A stretch of 64,000 nt of DNA from Cyrtodaria siliqua. Lineage: Eukaryota > Mollusca > Bivalvia > Adapedonta > Hiatellidae. A program made the position numbers and the translations under genes. The stretch spans positions 96,172-160,171 of the forward strand of contig JAWPHD010005598.1 in the NCBI GenBank assembly GCA_037043455.1. Direction: 5' to 3'. Positions 1 to 12,316 of this stretch are shown piece after piece. The notes beneath the pieces are model-generated. The model ran no database searches. It was not told where the DNA came from and worked only from the letters and a program-made list of their open reading frames with translations. Position 1 is the stretch's first letter, and every line of letters begins with the position of its first letter.

Positions 1-215
1 TTTGTAATAGCACAGGTGTAAATCGTTTAATTGAAAATAACACCTGTCAGAATAAATGATGTACTACAACTACCAGTTATTGGGAGTTAGAGTATGGCAG
101 GGAGCTGAAATGGGGCTACAAAACAAATAGAGCATGTTTTCATCTCGTTGGTTAATTTAAACACCTCGATGGGCTACACCCATCTCGGTGTTTAAATTAA
201 CTCAATGAGACCATA
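1..215. repeat. Dispersed repeat head ending in a long hairpin
   Basis: Bases 1-135 recur at 20572-20704 with few differences (same opening TTTGTAATAGCACAGGTGTA and same run ACAAAACAAATAGAG). The second part is an inverted repeat with arms at about 143-173 and 179-210 around a 5-base loop, containing the motif GTTAATTTAAACAC and its complement. A related hairpin sits at the centre of the palindrome near 21540. It looks like part of a non-autonomous mobile element (foldback or Helitron-like); the left end is cut by the window edge. No coding capacity. Confidence 0.7.
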
Positions 216-596
216 CTATATCTAGTACTTAAAACTAATTATACAATCTGATTTATTTTAAAAGATCTAAAGCAATACGGAATTGATACATTGAAAACGC
301 ACATTCTTATTATTTTTATTTCAATATATGGCAACAGATTTATTTTCAAAATGATAGGCTACTGATTAATACGTTTTGTCTTATACCTTATTCTTAGATC
401 ATTGCCATGTGTGCCTTTATATATGTCTTATACATATCAACTTTTGCAATGTATGTGTCAGGCTTTAGGTTTAATTCAAAGCAGTTTTCATAATATTCAT
501 CAGTTTAGTTCTTTTGTAAGTTTTCAAATATTCAAATATTCATAACTTGAGCATAATCTGTGTGGCTGGTAAATGTTTTTTCCCCAACAAAACAAC

Positions 597-618
597 AGAG
601 AGAGAGAGAGAGAGAGAG
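597..618. repeat. (GA)n microsatellite
   Basis: An uninterrupted run of AG dinucleotides, about eleven copies, followed by a short GT-rich stretch. Confidence 0.95.
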
Positions 619-2297
619 CGTGTGTCTGTGTACAGATATATGACACTAGATTTTCAATGGATGGACAGGTTGGTGGTGTGGTTGGGGGTGTAACACCGAC
701 ATATATTAACATGAAACAAAGCAAATACATTATTAAATACAGTTTAGAAGAAGAATTATTTTTATAGACATTACATAGCTCCATTTCGTAAAATGACTAA
801 AGGGCGAAAGGGAGTAACTTTTATATTTTGCATTTATCGACTATAGCTTTTTTTGAAAACCTACTATATATTACCGTGTAGTGAGTTTACACACCGTTCA
901 TGACAAAAAACCGGGGGAAAACAATAAGTATTATTATATAGGTCCCTTTCGCACTTTATTGGCCCTTTCGCGAAATGGAGGTCCATCTCGCTATTTAGTC
1001 CTCTCATTAGTTCTTCAAGGCGGAGCAAATGTACGTCACGTGATACGTAGGCGTTTCGAGGTGTAACACGCCCATTGATTTTTGCATTGACGTGTGTACG
1101 TTTCGAAATTCAAATGCAGTGTTGTCATTCATACCTGGGCCCAATTTAAACAAGAATAACTTACCTGTTCATCCAATATAACATCTAAATTGCAAGAAAA
1201 TGACCAGAAAAGTGGGGGTCATGTATCTTCTAAGACACATTTTTACTATTGAATTTGTAGACTGCCGAAAAATGTCAACAATAATGTGCCGATTTACTGT
1301 ATTCATACACTTATGTTCATGTAAGACTCTTTTTTTTTAAGAACAGTTTTTAACATGAAAATCATTATAAAACGTCTCAAATACATTACCAATGTGATAT
1401 AAACCAACACTGGCACTCTAAATTAGTGAAAATGCCTTTTTTTAGTAAAAGAAATGAGAATTATTTATCAGTAGCCATTATGCGATACGCCAGGCAAGCA
1501 CTTCCTGTTTTCCAATGGGTGTGCTACACCTCGAACCTTAGACAGTGAGACCGTTGGTTGACACAAAGGGGTCACCAAATCTGATCAGGCATTTAGCTGT
1601 AATATTTTATTAAAATGGAAGCAAGTGAGAAACAGACTTTACCTGTTTTATTTACTTATAAAAAAAAAAGCAAATGTAACACATGCTGGTAAGATTTTGT
1701 AGTATAAAAACTTTTAATTGCAGTATATTGACAACAGTTGTTTTACCTGTTTTACCCTCATTTCCGATTGTTTTCGCGAGTTTTGTAGACAAGAAGAAAA
1801 CCTTGGCAATAATTAAATAGAATTTGGACACGCACAAAAATACACAAGTGGTGTTATTATGTCAATTGTAAGAGCACGAATTCAATAAGGTGGCACGAAT
1901 CAATAGGAAATGGGGATATAATGTGAATTAAATTAATTTCAGTTGAACCGATGAGCCAAATCACACATTTCCAAATAGATATAGGCCTAGATTTTTACGT
2001 TTTCTAAAAAAAATGTTTCTAGTGGCGTAGCTGCTTTTAGGCACTGCAAACCCCGACCGAAAACCGTTTTCCTGATAGGCTATGCTCTTTTTATCCCCAA
2101 AAGTGTCTCCCAAAACTCGTCAGAGTGCACCATTTTACCAGTGGAAAAAGGTTTAAATATCGGTTATTCTTAATGATTAAGCTTTTTAAAATATTATGAA
2201 GGTCGGAAGCCGGTACCGTTCCATTTTTTCCCGTACTATATATTTCTATAGAAAGCAATCGCCAATACTCGTAACGATCATGTGACCGGTTATTGCC

Positions 2298-2350
2298 GGT
2301 CAGGTGACCGGGCCAATATGGATATGCATTTTCGGCCCGGTCACATGACC
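2298..2350. repeat. GC-rich inverted repeat (hairpin)
   Basis: Arm 2298-2314 (GGTCAGGTGACCGGGCC) pairs with 2334-2350 (GGCCCGGTCACATGACC) with one mismatch around a 19-base loop. It is markedly more GC-rich than its surroundings. Further GTCACATG-like words at 2278-2290 suggest a decayed larger inverted structure, possibly a MITE end. Function unknown. Confidence 0.75.
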
Positions 2351-3301
2351 TAAATTTGGCGAATCGGACCGCATTTCTGATACGGGTCATTTCTCGAGAG
2401 CTTTATTGTAGGGTAATTGTGTGCATATTGCGGGCTAAAAATGCGTATATATATGATAAGTGCATATATATATGTGTCAGATGGCATACTGTGTATATCG
2501 GTTATCCATTTTAAAAAAAAATTACGATATATTGTATGAGTTCTAGTCAATCATGATGGTACATATTTTTTTTACAGGCATGCAGTATTGTGTGAATTAA
2601 ATGGAAAAAATATCTTGGTGGATAGTACACAGTTGGTAGGTTATATATGGTACTGTAGATGAAGTAAGTAATTCGGCTTTGTGCCAAAAGTGGTTATAAC
2701 AATTTTACTAGGATTGGTTTGCTATTCAAAATGTAGCATCATTTTCATGTCAATTGTTGTATCATAATGATACCTAAAAAATAAATAATAATATGTTGTT
2801 TGTTTTACCATAAATATATATTTATTACTATGTATTGAGTCTCATGTCGCAATAATTCAACCATGCAAAAACACATACATGAGTCACCTAGTGATTACGT
2901 GGTTGACATACTAGCAATCTTTTTGATAATTACACGATAAAGGTACTAACTGCATAGTTTAAACTTCATTTTTCCAGAATGAGAAATTTAAGAATCTGTA
3001 TATTGTTCTTTTACTTGTAGAGATTGTAGATTTAAGTATTTAAATTAAAAAAGATGATTTCAGATGTTTGATGGATAACTCCCTTTTTTCATTGTATGTA
3101 AATATTTATCATTTTTCCTTTTTGCATGTATTTTATTGCTTTTCTGACACTTCAGTGGGACCAGGCCATAGGGAACAAAGTTTTATTATTTTTCAGACTG
3201 ATTATGTGTTTTATTTTCTCTATCACACGTGTTGCACAGACTTTTTTGTTGAGTCTGACCAGACATCAAGCATTGGGCAAGAGCATTGGTCTTCTTAAAT
3301 T

Positions 3302-5254
3302 ATGTCTGAAAAGGTCATATTTATATCCATGAATGTCCAAGGCCTCAGTGATAGAAACAAACGTAAAGATGTCTTCCATTTTTTAAAAGAAAAGTCCTTT
3401 TCAGTATATTTCTTACAGGACACACATTTTGTAAATAAAGATGAAAATGATATACGTGCAGAATGGGGATATGAATGTTTCTTTAATCATTTTAATAGTC
3501 AATCTAGAGGGGTTGCAATTTTATTTAATAACAGTTTTGAATACAAATTACATAAACAAGAAGGGATACAGATTGTAACAAGCTGATTTTAGATGTTACG
3601 ATTAATGAAGAAAGGATGACTTTAATAAATATTTATGGTCCAAATAAAGATACATCAGATTTCTATATGGACATTAAACAAGATATCGATAGATTTGGAA
3701 ATGAAACTGTTCTAGCAGGCGATTTTAATCTGGTTTTATATCCTCAAGTCGATACTCATTACTATGTTAACATAAATAATCCAAAGCTAGAGAAAGTGTT
3801 AAAACCATTATCGATGACTGTAGCTTGATTGACTGCTGGAGAGAATTACATTTTGATAAAAAGGGGTTCTCATGGAGACGTCAAAATACAAATAAAATGG
3901 CTAGACTAGATTTACCTTTTTTAGTATCTGAACATTTATTTACCGACATTGAAGATAGTACCATTTTACCTGCCTATCGAACCGACCATTCAATAATAAC
4001 TATATCGTTTGTATTTGGAAAGTTTATAAAGGGGAGATCTTACTGGAAAGTTAACAACTCGCTCCTTAAAAAAAAAACTGAAGCAAAACTATTACAAGAA
4101 ACAGAGATATTGGAAAAACAATTAGATATTGATTTAATAAGCTTAGAAAGCAAAAGGAAAAGTTTATTTGAATTGAGACAAAAAAAAACTGGATGGACTT
4201 AAGACACGGTCAAAAGCTAAATGGTTAGATGAAGGAGAGAAAGTAATAAATGTTTTTGTAATTTAGAAAACAGGAATTTTGTAAGTAAATGTATACCTTC
4301 CCTCATTTCAATTGACGGACATATTTAAAAAATGCATGATTCTATTTTAAAAGAAACTAGAAACTTTCAGCACTCCTTGTATTCACACGAACCAGTAAAA
4401 AATATAAGTTTAAATTAATTGTTTAGAGATGTTCCTATACCCAAGCTAACTAGAGAGAAACAACACAATCTAGAAGGCCCAGTAGAAGTACATGAACTGT
4501 TATTCTGTTTAAAAAAGGCAAAGAATCTTAAGAGCCCTGGCTCGAGTGGTTATACCATTCAATTTTATAAGTTTTTCTGGATATATATTTCTGGAATTTT
4601 CCTCTTGAGATCTATTAACCATGGTTTATTTAAAGGTGAATTATCAGTCACTCAAAAGGAGGGCATTATAACATGTATACCAAAGACAAACAAAGATAGA
4701 CGTTATTTAAAAAACTGGAGACCAATATCTTTATTAAACTGTTTTTTATAAATTATCATCAGCATGCATTGCACAGCATTTAAAAGCTTATAAATGATGA
4801 TCAGACTGGCTTTTTGGCGGGGAGATATATAGGTGAAAATACACGATCCATTTATGATTTGTTTTATTACACTGAGAAAAAAGATATACCAGGATTATTA
4901 ATTATTGCAGACTTTGAAAAGGCTTTTGAAACCGTCTCCCGGTCTTTTATTGATGAAATTTAACCTTTTTTCAGTTTGGACAAGATATAAGAAAATGGAT
5001 AAATGTATTTTTACACAAACATTAAATCTGGCATTTTAGTTAATGGCCATCTATCGGAGTGGTTTTCTATTCACCGAGGCTGCCGACAGGGAGATCCACT
5101 CTCCCCATACATTTGTATTCTGTGTGTCGACATATTGGCTGTACTGATCAGGACAAATACAGATATTAAAATAGTTAAAGTAGGAGATCGACGCAGAATC
5201 CATAGTCCAATGTTTGACAAATTCCAAAATATTCATTCGACAAATTCAGGCTGA
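3302..5254 (+). mobile_element. Broken L1/Tx1-like LINE ORF2 (endonuclease + reverse transcriptase)
   Basis: Remnant of a non-LTR retrotransposon ORF2. Order: an APE-type endonuclease opening (3302-3583; N of 'SMNVQGL', 'FLQDTHF'), then 'INIYGPN' and 'LAGDFNLVL' (3616-3828), and the endonuclease C-terminus with 'RTDHSIITI' near 3980-4010 (3825-4202). The reverse transcriptase follows: 'LKNWRPISLLN' at 4710-4742, a decayed 'DFEKAF' block at 4911-4930, and 'GCRQGDPLSPYICIL' at 5080-5125. Reading needs at least five frame changes and there are several stops, so it is dead. The YxDD catalytic block and everything after it are missing; homology fades after 5190, which indicates 3' truncation. ORF1 was not seen upstream. 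Clade assignment rests on motif style only. Confidence 0.9.
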
Positions 5255-6060
5255 ATTTCATCAAACACAAATGCAAACAACATCATTACATGATGCTTAA
5301 GTTAATGAAAGCAGATTTTCGAAGGCTGTGTTAAAGTCACTAATCATGCTAATCCCGCCGCTGAACACCAGTGTACAAAATCAGGGGAGTGTTCTAATTT
5401 TTAAATTGTCGCTGCCACCAGTGCTACTCGTAAGGTGGCACAAAGTTATACTATATACACGGTAATATGACCGGCAAAATAAACAAACACAAATCAAAGT
5501 CCAGTACTATTTGTTTTATTCCAGTTTATTAAAACCGCAGATTTCTTTTACATATTCAATATTTTGTTATTATATTTCTTCAAGTATGAAAATTACAAAT
5601 CTAAAAGCCACAGGTATATTGTTAAACAGTTCTCTCTCTCTCTCAGCTAGTTCTCCAAATTCTTTCGATAGTGTTTTTCTGTAAAATTCACCAAAAAGAT
5701 TACGAATTCCCAAAAATTTAAATGATTCAAAAAGTTCTAAGTCCAAAAGATCAAGATTAAGCCAAAGCTCAAGATCAGCATTCTAGCACTCTTTTTCTAT
5801 GTTTTTCAATATCTTTAATTGTCTATATTTTTCCAACTTTTTGTTGACAATGAAAGTGACTCCCCTTCAGAAGTCCAACCAATCAGTAAATCTATAGATA
5901 AACCGTGCTTCAACATCAACGTGTTGAAACAACAAAACGGTACCAGTATCAACGAGAAAGCTAACCGTTGCACTTAACATCAACGATGATTGACCCTTCA
6001 ACGTGCATGCTGTAACGGCAATTATAGATACCATATTAACAACAAGTTCTCAACCAACTT
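5255..6060. other. Non-coding, no feature recognised
   Basis: AT-rich DNA between the LINE remnant and the 112-bp tandem repeat, with a short CT run near 5630-5644. No frame or structure can be supported. Confidence 0.5.
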
Positions 6061-6061
6061 C

Positions 6062-6430
6062 TATGCTTCAACGACATTATTTTGGTACAAAGACAACAGT
6101 TTCAACCTGTTTGCTTCCACGGACTTATTCGAGCAACACCAAATTAACAGTTAGTTTCAATTAACGTGAATGTATACTTCAACGACATTAATTTGATAGA
6201 AAGAAAACAGTTTCAACCTGCATTCTTCAACGGCCCTAATGTGGATTATGTGAGCAACAACAACTAACTTTTCAACGAACTTGTAAGATTCAACGACATT
6301 AATTTGGTACAAAGAAGACAATTTCAATCTGCACGCTTCAATGGCCTTAATTTGGACCATGTGAGCAACAACAACAGGTAGTTTCAACGAACTTGTAAGC
6401 GTCAACGACATTAATTTGGTACAAAGAAAG
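6062..6430. repeat. Tandem repeat, ~112-bp unit, about 3 copies
   Basis: The phrase TTCAACGACATTAATTTG recurs near 6179, 6291 and 6402 (with CGTC in the last), separated by about 111-112 bp. Each unit also carries ACAGTTTCAACCTGC-like and GTGAGCAACAACAAC words. Earlier, more diverged TTCAAC-rich units reach back to about 5910. The overlapping minus frame 6157-6411 is a by-product of the repeat. Confidence 0.8.
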
Positions 6431-6689
6431 TAAGAAGTTATATCATCACCAAAACAAAGTATTGAACCTGATTGGATGATTCTACAAAAGCCTCAAATAT
6501 AAGATGTAACAGTATGCATTGTAGGAGAGCTTTTGTAGCATTTCTTAAACCAACAGATGTAATGTGGAGCTGCAATTACCCAGAACTGATCAAACAAAAC
6601 ACTCACTGATATTTGCTAAGATGTTTGAACAAAGAAACTGCACAATGAATGACTAAAAGGCCCTGGGTATTGTTTAACCACTTATAGGA

Positions 6690-7050
6690 TATGTTGTCTG
6701 CTTTTTAATTTAGTCTTTTGGCTGTTACTTGTGATACGCAGGCTTCATAACCGCTGCTCCCGACTAAATTCCATTATGTTTATTTCGCTCTTCTGGGCAT
6801 TTAATTTTATTAGATACTGGGACCATACGCCGTACGACATGGGGAAGCATATAACTCCATGTCCACCGCCGTATGCATGCCATCTTCGGAATGGTTAAAA
6901 TTGTGTACTATTGATTTTATGAATATTGAGTTCTGCCCAACCCTGGGCTAGAGGGCGTGAGCGGTAGCTAGCATATTTCACTACCGCTCATGAACAGTCT
7001 CAATCAAACCGAGACTGCAATATTTCGTATGTGTCGTGCTCAGCCGTTTC
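6690..7050 (-). repeat. Dispersed repeat with an ORF 3' end and twin hairpins
   Basis: 6700-6800 is related to 56690-57060, where a SINE is inserted. 6840-7050 matches 53430-53610 in reverse orientation. On the minus strand it encodes a short C-terminal tail reading SLGLIETVHER followed by a stop near 6959-6967. The tail and stop lie in two adjacent hairpins: 6958-6967 with 6981-6990 (10 bp) and 6995-7001 with 7011-7017 (7 bp). The same tail and hairpins occur near 12317, 27039 and 53480. The parent element is not identified. Confidence 0.65.
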
Positions 7051-7302
7051 CAAAGGTCCATTATCATACTCTTTTTTCTAGACAAATGATTTCACATATT
7101 GAATTCTGCATTCTGACCAATATGTGAAATTAGGGACTCTTAGTAATTAACAGAAAGTAAAAACTAAAACTAGACTATTGAAAACTATCAAACTAGTAAT
7201 AACTAACACAACTAACAAAACTAACAATAACTATCAAAACTATATATATGTCTAACATGGTGGCATGCTTTAAAAACGGCTGAATACTACTGGGATGATT
7301 AA

Positions 7303-7460
7303 TAGGCTATGAGCCGGGACCCAAAATTTGGGCCACCGGTACCATCTGGGGGGACGAAGGCTCATAGTGATTTTAGTAAGGTATAACCTCCTAGGTTTGG
7401 AAAATGTATGATAGCGTTGTAGTACTCTTTGCCAAATGTGTGTTATCTCCCCTTGTTTTT
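7303..7460 (+). repeat. Inverted dispersed repeat, copy 1
   Basis: Matches 14822-14984 in opposite orientation over about 155 bp, sharing TAGGCTATGAGCC, GACGAAGGCTCATAGTGATT, GGAAAATGTATGATAGC and GTGTTATCTCCCCTT. The outer 60 bases form their own small hairpin (CTATGAGCC near 7307, GGCTCATAG near 7358). The pair may be two MITEs or the terminal inverted repeats of one 7.7-kb element. Confidence 0.75.
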
Positions 7461-9394
7461 AAAACACGAAAAGCTCGATTTTAGTGATGCTGTTGTATAG
7501 TAGTAATCTCTAACTTTCAAAGCTTTGTAAAATGTTAAGGTATAGTCATGAAATTAACATACATCTAGTTCAATAACTTGAAATTCTATTTCAGAAAACC
7601 AAATTAAATTATCTTTTATAGTTTATGAATGGTAAACTTTTAGATTTCTGTGTTGACGAGCATGTTTTGAAAACAAAACAAAAACCCTAGAAGTTAGTAA
7701 CATAGTATTCAACTTATTTATTTGCTATCGCAAAAAGGTTTATATAGATATCAGGCAAAAACATTGAATATGCCATTGGTTAAGTGTTATCCGAATTTGT
7801 GTTATACATGTATACAGCTGCTTATGAGCGTATAAGTGACGGTGGGTGGGTGGGGCAGGGGATTGGGGCAGAACAGTTGCAAGACACAATCACATGTTTT
7901 GGGGTCAGCATATAATTATATTAAAAGTAATGGGGTTGGGGAGAAAAGCATACTCCGTAACCCTGTTAGATTATTGGGAGATGACTCACCTCACATCTAC
8001 CACCAGTTCCTACACCTATGTCACACTACTGTAGTCAAATTAATGTTTGTCATGTCGTACTGGTCCCATGCTGTTTCCGAGCAAGAAGAGGACAACTGCC
8101 TACCTTGGCAGAAGGGTAGCTTCCCTCAGACTTATGTTTTATTTGTCATGATCATTACAGGGGCTTGACTCAAAAAGGGATCTAAAGTGATGTGTGCTTT
8201 GATTTTTCCAAAATAGTATAGTTAAGTAGAAGAGATAAATTATACAAACAAATGCATAAGCAATATTACAAACTCATAATCAAATTAACATTGTTCTTAA
8301 ATGTAATACATGCCATTCTAACAAACATATACCTCAGAGCTGTCGAAACTGTACAATGTCGTTGCACTGAGTACACAGATATGTTGCATCAACGATTTAA
8401 AATACATAGGGTTTAATAACCAGTGTTTTTGAGATACGGGTAATATCTTCCGAGGTAGAGAAATGGCCCCGATATTAGAACGAGTGCGGAACAAATATGT
8501 AAATATTAATTTCTTCTTGTAGTGTATGCTATGTACTTTTTGTTTAAACAATTTAACACAGTTTCGTGTGCAGTTGCATTCTAGCAGATCGAGATACATC
8601 CAATCAAGAACAAGCTTGTCCTTATCCCATTTTTAGCCTCTTTCTATTGCAATCGGCGTTGTTGGATCATTTCACAGGCATTTCTGGCATTCTGAAAACG
8701 TTTACCAAGAACCGACATAGCGTTTCAAATAGTATGAAATTAACCTAATCAAAGAATAATGTTTGCATAACATTTCCTATGCTTCCATGATGTTTCAGCT
8801 GCTTTTGCATAACATAAAGGACTTGATGTATGTCAACTACAACTTTTAGCAAGTACAATTCCTTCCTTATTATTCTTGAATGGTTTAAAATGCAAACACT
8901 GTTGTTAAATCCATGGCGGAAGCATTGATGTTTGGAAAGTAACCAGTGGTATCTTGTGACACACCAGTCAGTCATACTAAGTATCATCTGCGTCTCAATA
9001 TCTTCATGCAGAGTAAGAAACCATAAAATGTGTTTTCGAGTATTCTCTGCGTCCTCTTTCATTTCTGAATGGATGCAGTGCATGCAATTAAAGGACCAAC
9101 TCTCTGACCAGCAACATAAAATTCCAGTTGGTCTTTTTGTGTAATCTGTATTGTTCTTTGGCTTTTCAATGATGGGAAGAGGCAATTTGGGAAGATGTGG
9201 TCCATATTATCTGGATTTTACAGTGGTTCAATGAACTTGAGCGGTCCCCTTGCAAGACAGACTCTCTTCTAATCAATAAAAGTTATCCGAAGCTAGATTT
9301 TGTGAATACAGTAAGCTGTATATTGGATGGAAGTAGAATTGACTGATTCATGATTGTAGCAGATTTTGTTAGACACTGGGCTATATTTTCTTCA
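7461..9394. other. Mostly unassigned DNA
   Basis: Apart from the open frame at 8745-9185 nothing here is recognisable. The overlapping plus frames at 7836-8168 are GT-rich and show no protein-like conservation signal. Confidence 0.4.
8745..9185 (-). CDS. Uncharacterised open frame, 146 aa
   Basis: An uninterrupted minus-strand frame rich in Cys, His, Trp and Leu, unusually long for this AT-rich DNA. I recognise no domain, signal peptide or membrane segment. Weaker coding-like stretches continue downstream on the same strand to about 8320, broken by stops. It could be a fragment of a mobile-element gene or chance. Nothing nearby suggests a function, and no splice pattern was convincing. Confidence 0.22.
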   Translation of the reverse strand: MPLPIIEKPKNNTDYTKRPTGILCCWSESWSFNCMHCIHSEMKEDAENTRKHILWFLTLHEDIETQMILSMTDWCVTRYHWLLSKHQCFRHGFNNSVCILNHSRIIRKELYLLKVVVDIHQVLYVMQKQLKHHGSIGNVMQTLFFD

Positions 9395-9525
9395 AGGTTT
9401 GCACTAGCGTTTGTTTAGTGCTGTTTGGCGGCCGTAAAAGGTCGCCCCGACTACAAATTAGTAGTGTTATTACTTACTAGTCATTTGGGATCATCAAGTC
9501 TAATCTTTGTGGCTTTAAAAAGAAA
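9395..9525. repeat. Dispersed repeat fragment
   Basis: Inverted copy of 26847-26965: both share CACTAGCGTTTGTT, AGTAGTGTTATTACTTAC and the GATCATCAAG/GAATCATCAAG word ending in TGTGGCTTTA. A third partial copy is at 27120-27190. The open frame 9425-9769 that crosses it is not conserved in the other copies. Confidence 0.7.
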
Positions 9526-9769
9526 TATAAAAAGATCGGACAGGGAAAGTAGCATTCAACGAGGACAGTCAACCACAAAACACAGAAACAAACACGCAAA
9601 CAGACAAACAAGAAGTCTGTCACAGGATGACCCTAATGGTTGGGGGCTAACTCAGGAAAGAATCAATGACGGTGAATGCATTTACATACGTTTAATGCAA
9701 CTTTTAAAATATGTTAAATATATATACAATTATCTAAAACAAACAAGCGAATACACAGATGAATTATGA

Positions 9770-11210
9770 AAAGAATGTTCTCATGAACGTTTAAGACGTT
9801 CTTAGTATTGTAACAAATACTGAATGTATACGACACTAATGTGTTGTTTAAAGTTATAAATGTTGATCTATGATCTAGCGCGATAACTGTGATGCGCGAG
9901 AGCTCATGAAGATGATGATGCGCGAATCCAATGGGTGATTGTCATCAAATGCCTTCTATAAGGGTTGATGACGCGCTATGTAAGATGATTAACCTCCACT
10001 GAGGTTGTGGGTGATGTTCCTCCAGTGAGGATTGATAACGGGCCCACTTTGTGTCCCGGGGGTTGTCGCTACTAAAACCTGGTCATGCTGCGCAGGTACG
10101 GGGACCGTCTCCTCCGCTCTTTACGTTAATCGTGGAAGCTTAGCTCTACTCCAACCCTGGATGGCTTAGGCTGTAATTATACATACGTTTTAGATGTCAG
10201 TTGACACACATAAAATCTTGCATAATTATCATTACCCAAACAAATCATTATTCAATAAATATATGTAAGCTGTACTAATGATGAGTAGCAATGTATACAT
10301 ATTCTACAACGCCATGTATACGCCATGTACGTCGCTGTAAATCAATGCCCCTAATACATGTAATATAAAACATTATCAAATCACTCGTATATTACACTCA
10401 CTGAGTTATGCATGTACGCATGTCAACTAATGACCACATTATACAACGCTATGCATACGCGTCGAACATTTATCCTAGTCACTCATCTCATTGTTAACTA
10501 ATGTTAACAATCGTGTATTACAATCACTGAGTTATACGCCAACGTTAACTAATGCACCTATTATCCACTGTTATCAAATTAATATTGTTTTACAATTAAT
10601 GATCAATTACAATAATTACATCTAATAAAGTAACTTCAAAATCATATGCAAGTCTAAAGTTAATGTTTGAGAAACATCAAAGCTAACCGGATGTCGTAAC
10701 CGCCAACCAAGATGGCGCCGCCCACTTAATACAAATGTACGCTAAAAACTAACAAAATAAATACTGACCACATATTGCCTGTGAATTTCGCCGTCCAACT
10801 TCTGCTCCAAACAAAGTAACTATCAAGCAATCCCGGCACGAACTAGAAGACAAGGGGTTTTAAAACATTACGCCCAAACCATTATTTCCGCCGTTCAGTC
10901 CGTGACATACGTGGCTAAATTCGCAGTATTAAAATCTACACGAGAGGCCCCTTACACAGTTTTGCCGTTTAAGGAAGATAGACCTATACGTTTACATGCG
11001 TTAGCACAAAACTAAACTTATGACACGGCCTCTCTGGTGGCCACTTAAAATGTGTACGCTTTTACGTGTTACATGAATATATCATGGATGTTGCGAATTT
11101 GTTTCAACTCAACAATAGATTAGGGTGTAACTAACAACTTACAAGAGCTATGTACGACCAATACGCTCTACCCGTGACATTTTGTGACAAAGGCAAAAGC
11201 AATAATAAAT
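9770..11210. other. Unassigned non-coding DNA
   Basis: 9840-10150 is less AT-rich with CGCGA words and a possible TATAAGGG box near 9958, vaguely like a solo LTR, but no terminal duplication could be fixed. The remainder is AT-rich with no supported feature. Confidence 0.4.
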
Positions 11211-11214
11211 GCAG

Positions 11215-11599
11215 ACGACATCACAAACACAAAAGGGTTGACAATAGGGCTACCGCCTTGGAACGGTCAGTGGCAAAGTAGGCCACTGGGGGATTAAACT
11301 GGTTCTAGGGTGCACCAAACCTCACACTTACCCTACTGCCATCCCATTAAAACAGGACAGTGTAAATAAAGAAATCTCCGCCATGATCTAATCTCTAACC
11401 AACAAGGCAGCATCAATAGGCAATATAGGTAAAACACAATATGCTCGTGTTAATATAATACAAAAAAACAATAGCCTAGAAAGCCACAATGAAGGTACTC
11501 AGTGACTTGACAGAAGCCAGAGCAGTAAGAGAATAAACCATTAAGGGCAAGACAAGAAAGATCATAGACAAACATCAAACGCCACCGTCCCAATGGGAT
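11215..11599 (-). repeat. 3' flank of the reverse-transcriptase element, repeated elsewhere
   Basis: Bases 11215-11530 recur at 53205-53430 and in pieces at 54530-55680 (GCTACCGC.TTGGAAC, TAAAC.GGTTCT.GGGTGCA, AAATAAAGA, AACAAGGCA). Here it lies directly downstream (minus strand) of the reverse-transcriptase fragment, so it is probably the element's 3' untranslated region. A ~82-bp portion is tandemly amplified near 55 kb. Confidence 0.6.
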
Positions 11600-12276
11600 T
11601 TAGGTAGGCGTCATCATAGGGTCAACAGCCTGTCCGGTCATCGTACAATTAAAGAGGAAAGTATAGTGGCGAACTGTAAAAGGGTCCACCACAAAGCATG
11701 CAGTACGTTGCAAAATGATAGTGTCATAACCTCTTTTGATAAACTTTTTAACAAGTTCAACAAAGATAGTATGAAAGTGATCATGACCAAGAATCTTACG
11801 AAGTTTATAAATCACATCACCATAGAAGTCAGGTTGTGATAGTCCTTGTCGCAGAGGAGTCCTTAAATTATTTTATATTTGGAAAGAAGATCACGGTTAC
11901 GATAATACAATTTTGCAAAGGTTTTACGAAGTTTATGGTAACGGTAACCCTGATTGAGTAACTTTTTAGTTATACAACGATTACGAATATTAAAATCCTC
12001 GAGTACAAGCTCTAGAAAAACGAATAAGTTGAGACACATACACCCCATAAAAGTTGCTCGGGGAACATCCCCATCCAAGTATGGATAATTAACAATGTCA
12101 AAATTAAAATCATCTCTCTTGTCATAGATTTTGCTAATTATGTTACCATTTTCAATCGGGAGATCTAAATCAAGAAACGAAGCGTTATTATCAGATATAT
12201 TAGCTTTGTTAAGCTGAAGTTCTTTAGGATAAATATAATTAGCCATAGTTGGAAAGAAAGAGTTGTCAATGTTCAA
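11600..12276 (-). pseudogene. Broken retroelement reverse-transcriptase C-terminal region
   Basis: Two minus frames join across a stop/frameshift near 11815-11865. The first (12276-11863) contains 'SFLDLDLPIENGNIISKIYD' with 'KRDDFNFDIVNYP' and 'YRYHKLRKTFAKLY'. The second (11815-11600) contains 'VIYKLRKI', 'QRTACFVVDP' and 'FLFNCT'. This block pattern matches a family of reverse-transcriptase-like proteins common in mollusc and cnidarian genomes, resembling Penelope-type elements; I place it there tentatively. The catalytic palm lies upstream and is missing or decayed. Not functional. Confidence 0.65.
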
Positions 12277-12316
12277 TATGTCAGTCGAATATCACTTAAG
12301 CTGGTGCTAGCAGGAG

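Larger units (their letters stand above)
216..3300. other. Non-coding AT-rich DNA
   Basis: No open frame here has recognisable protein content and I see no splice-compatible exon. The stretch holds a GA microsatellite (597-618), TA-rich runs near 2440-2475 and a strong hairpin (2298-2350), listed separately. It ends where the LINE endonuclease frame begins at 3302. Confidence 0.6.

Noticed and set aside
6958..7017. Hammerhead ribozyme in the twin-hairpin motif
   Set aside because: The conserved CTGATGA and GAAA core boxes are missing.
9425..9769. 114-aa open frame as a gene
   Set aside because: It crosses a dispersed repeat boundary and the frame is not kept in the other copies.
9808..10190. 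Solo LTR (TGT...ACA with a TATA-like box)
   Set aside because: No flanking 4-6-bp duplication, no second copy and no primer-binding site or coding domains nearby.
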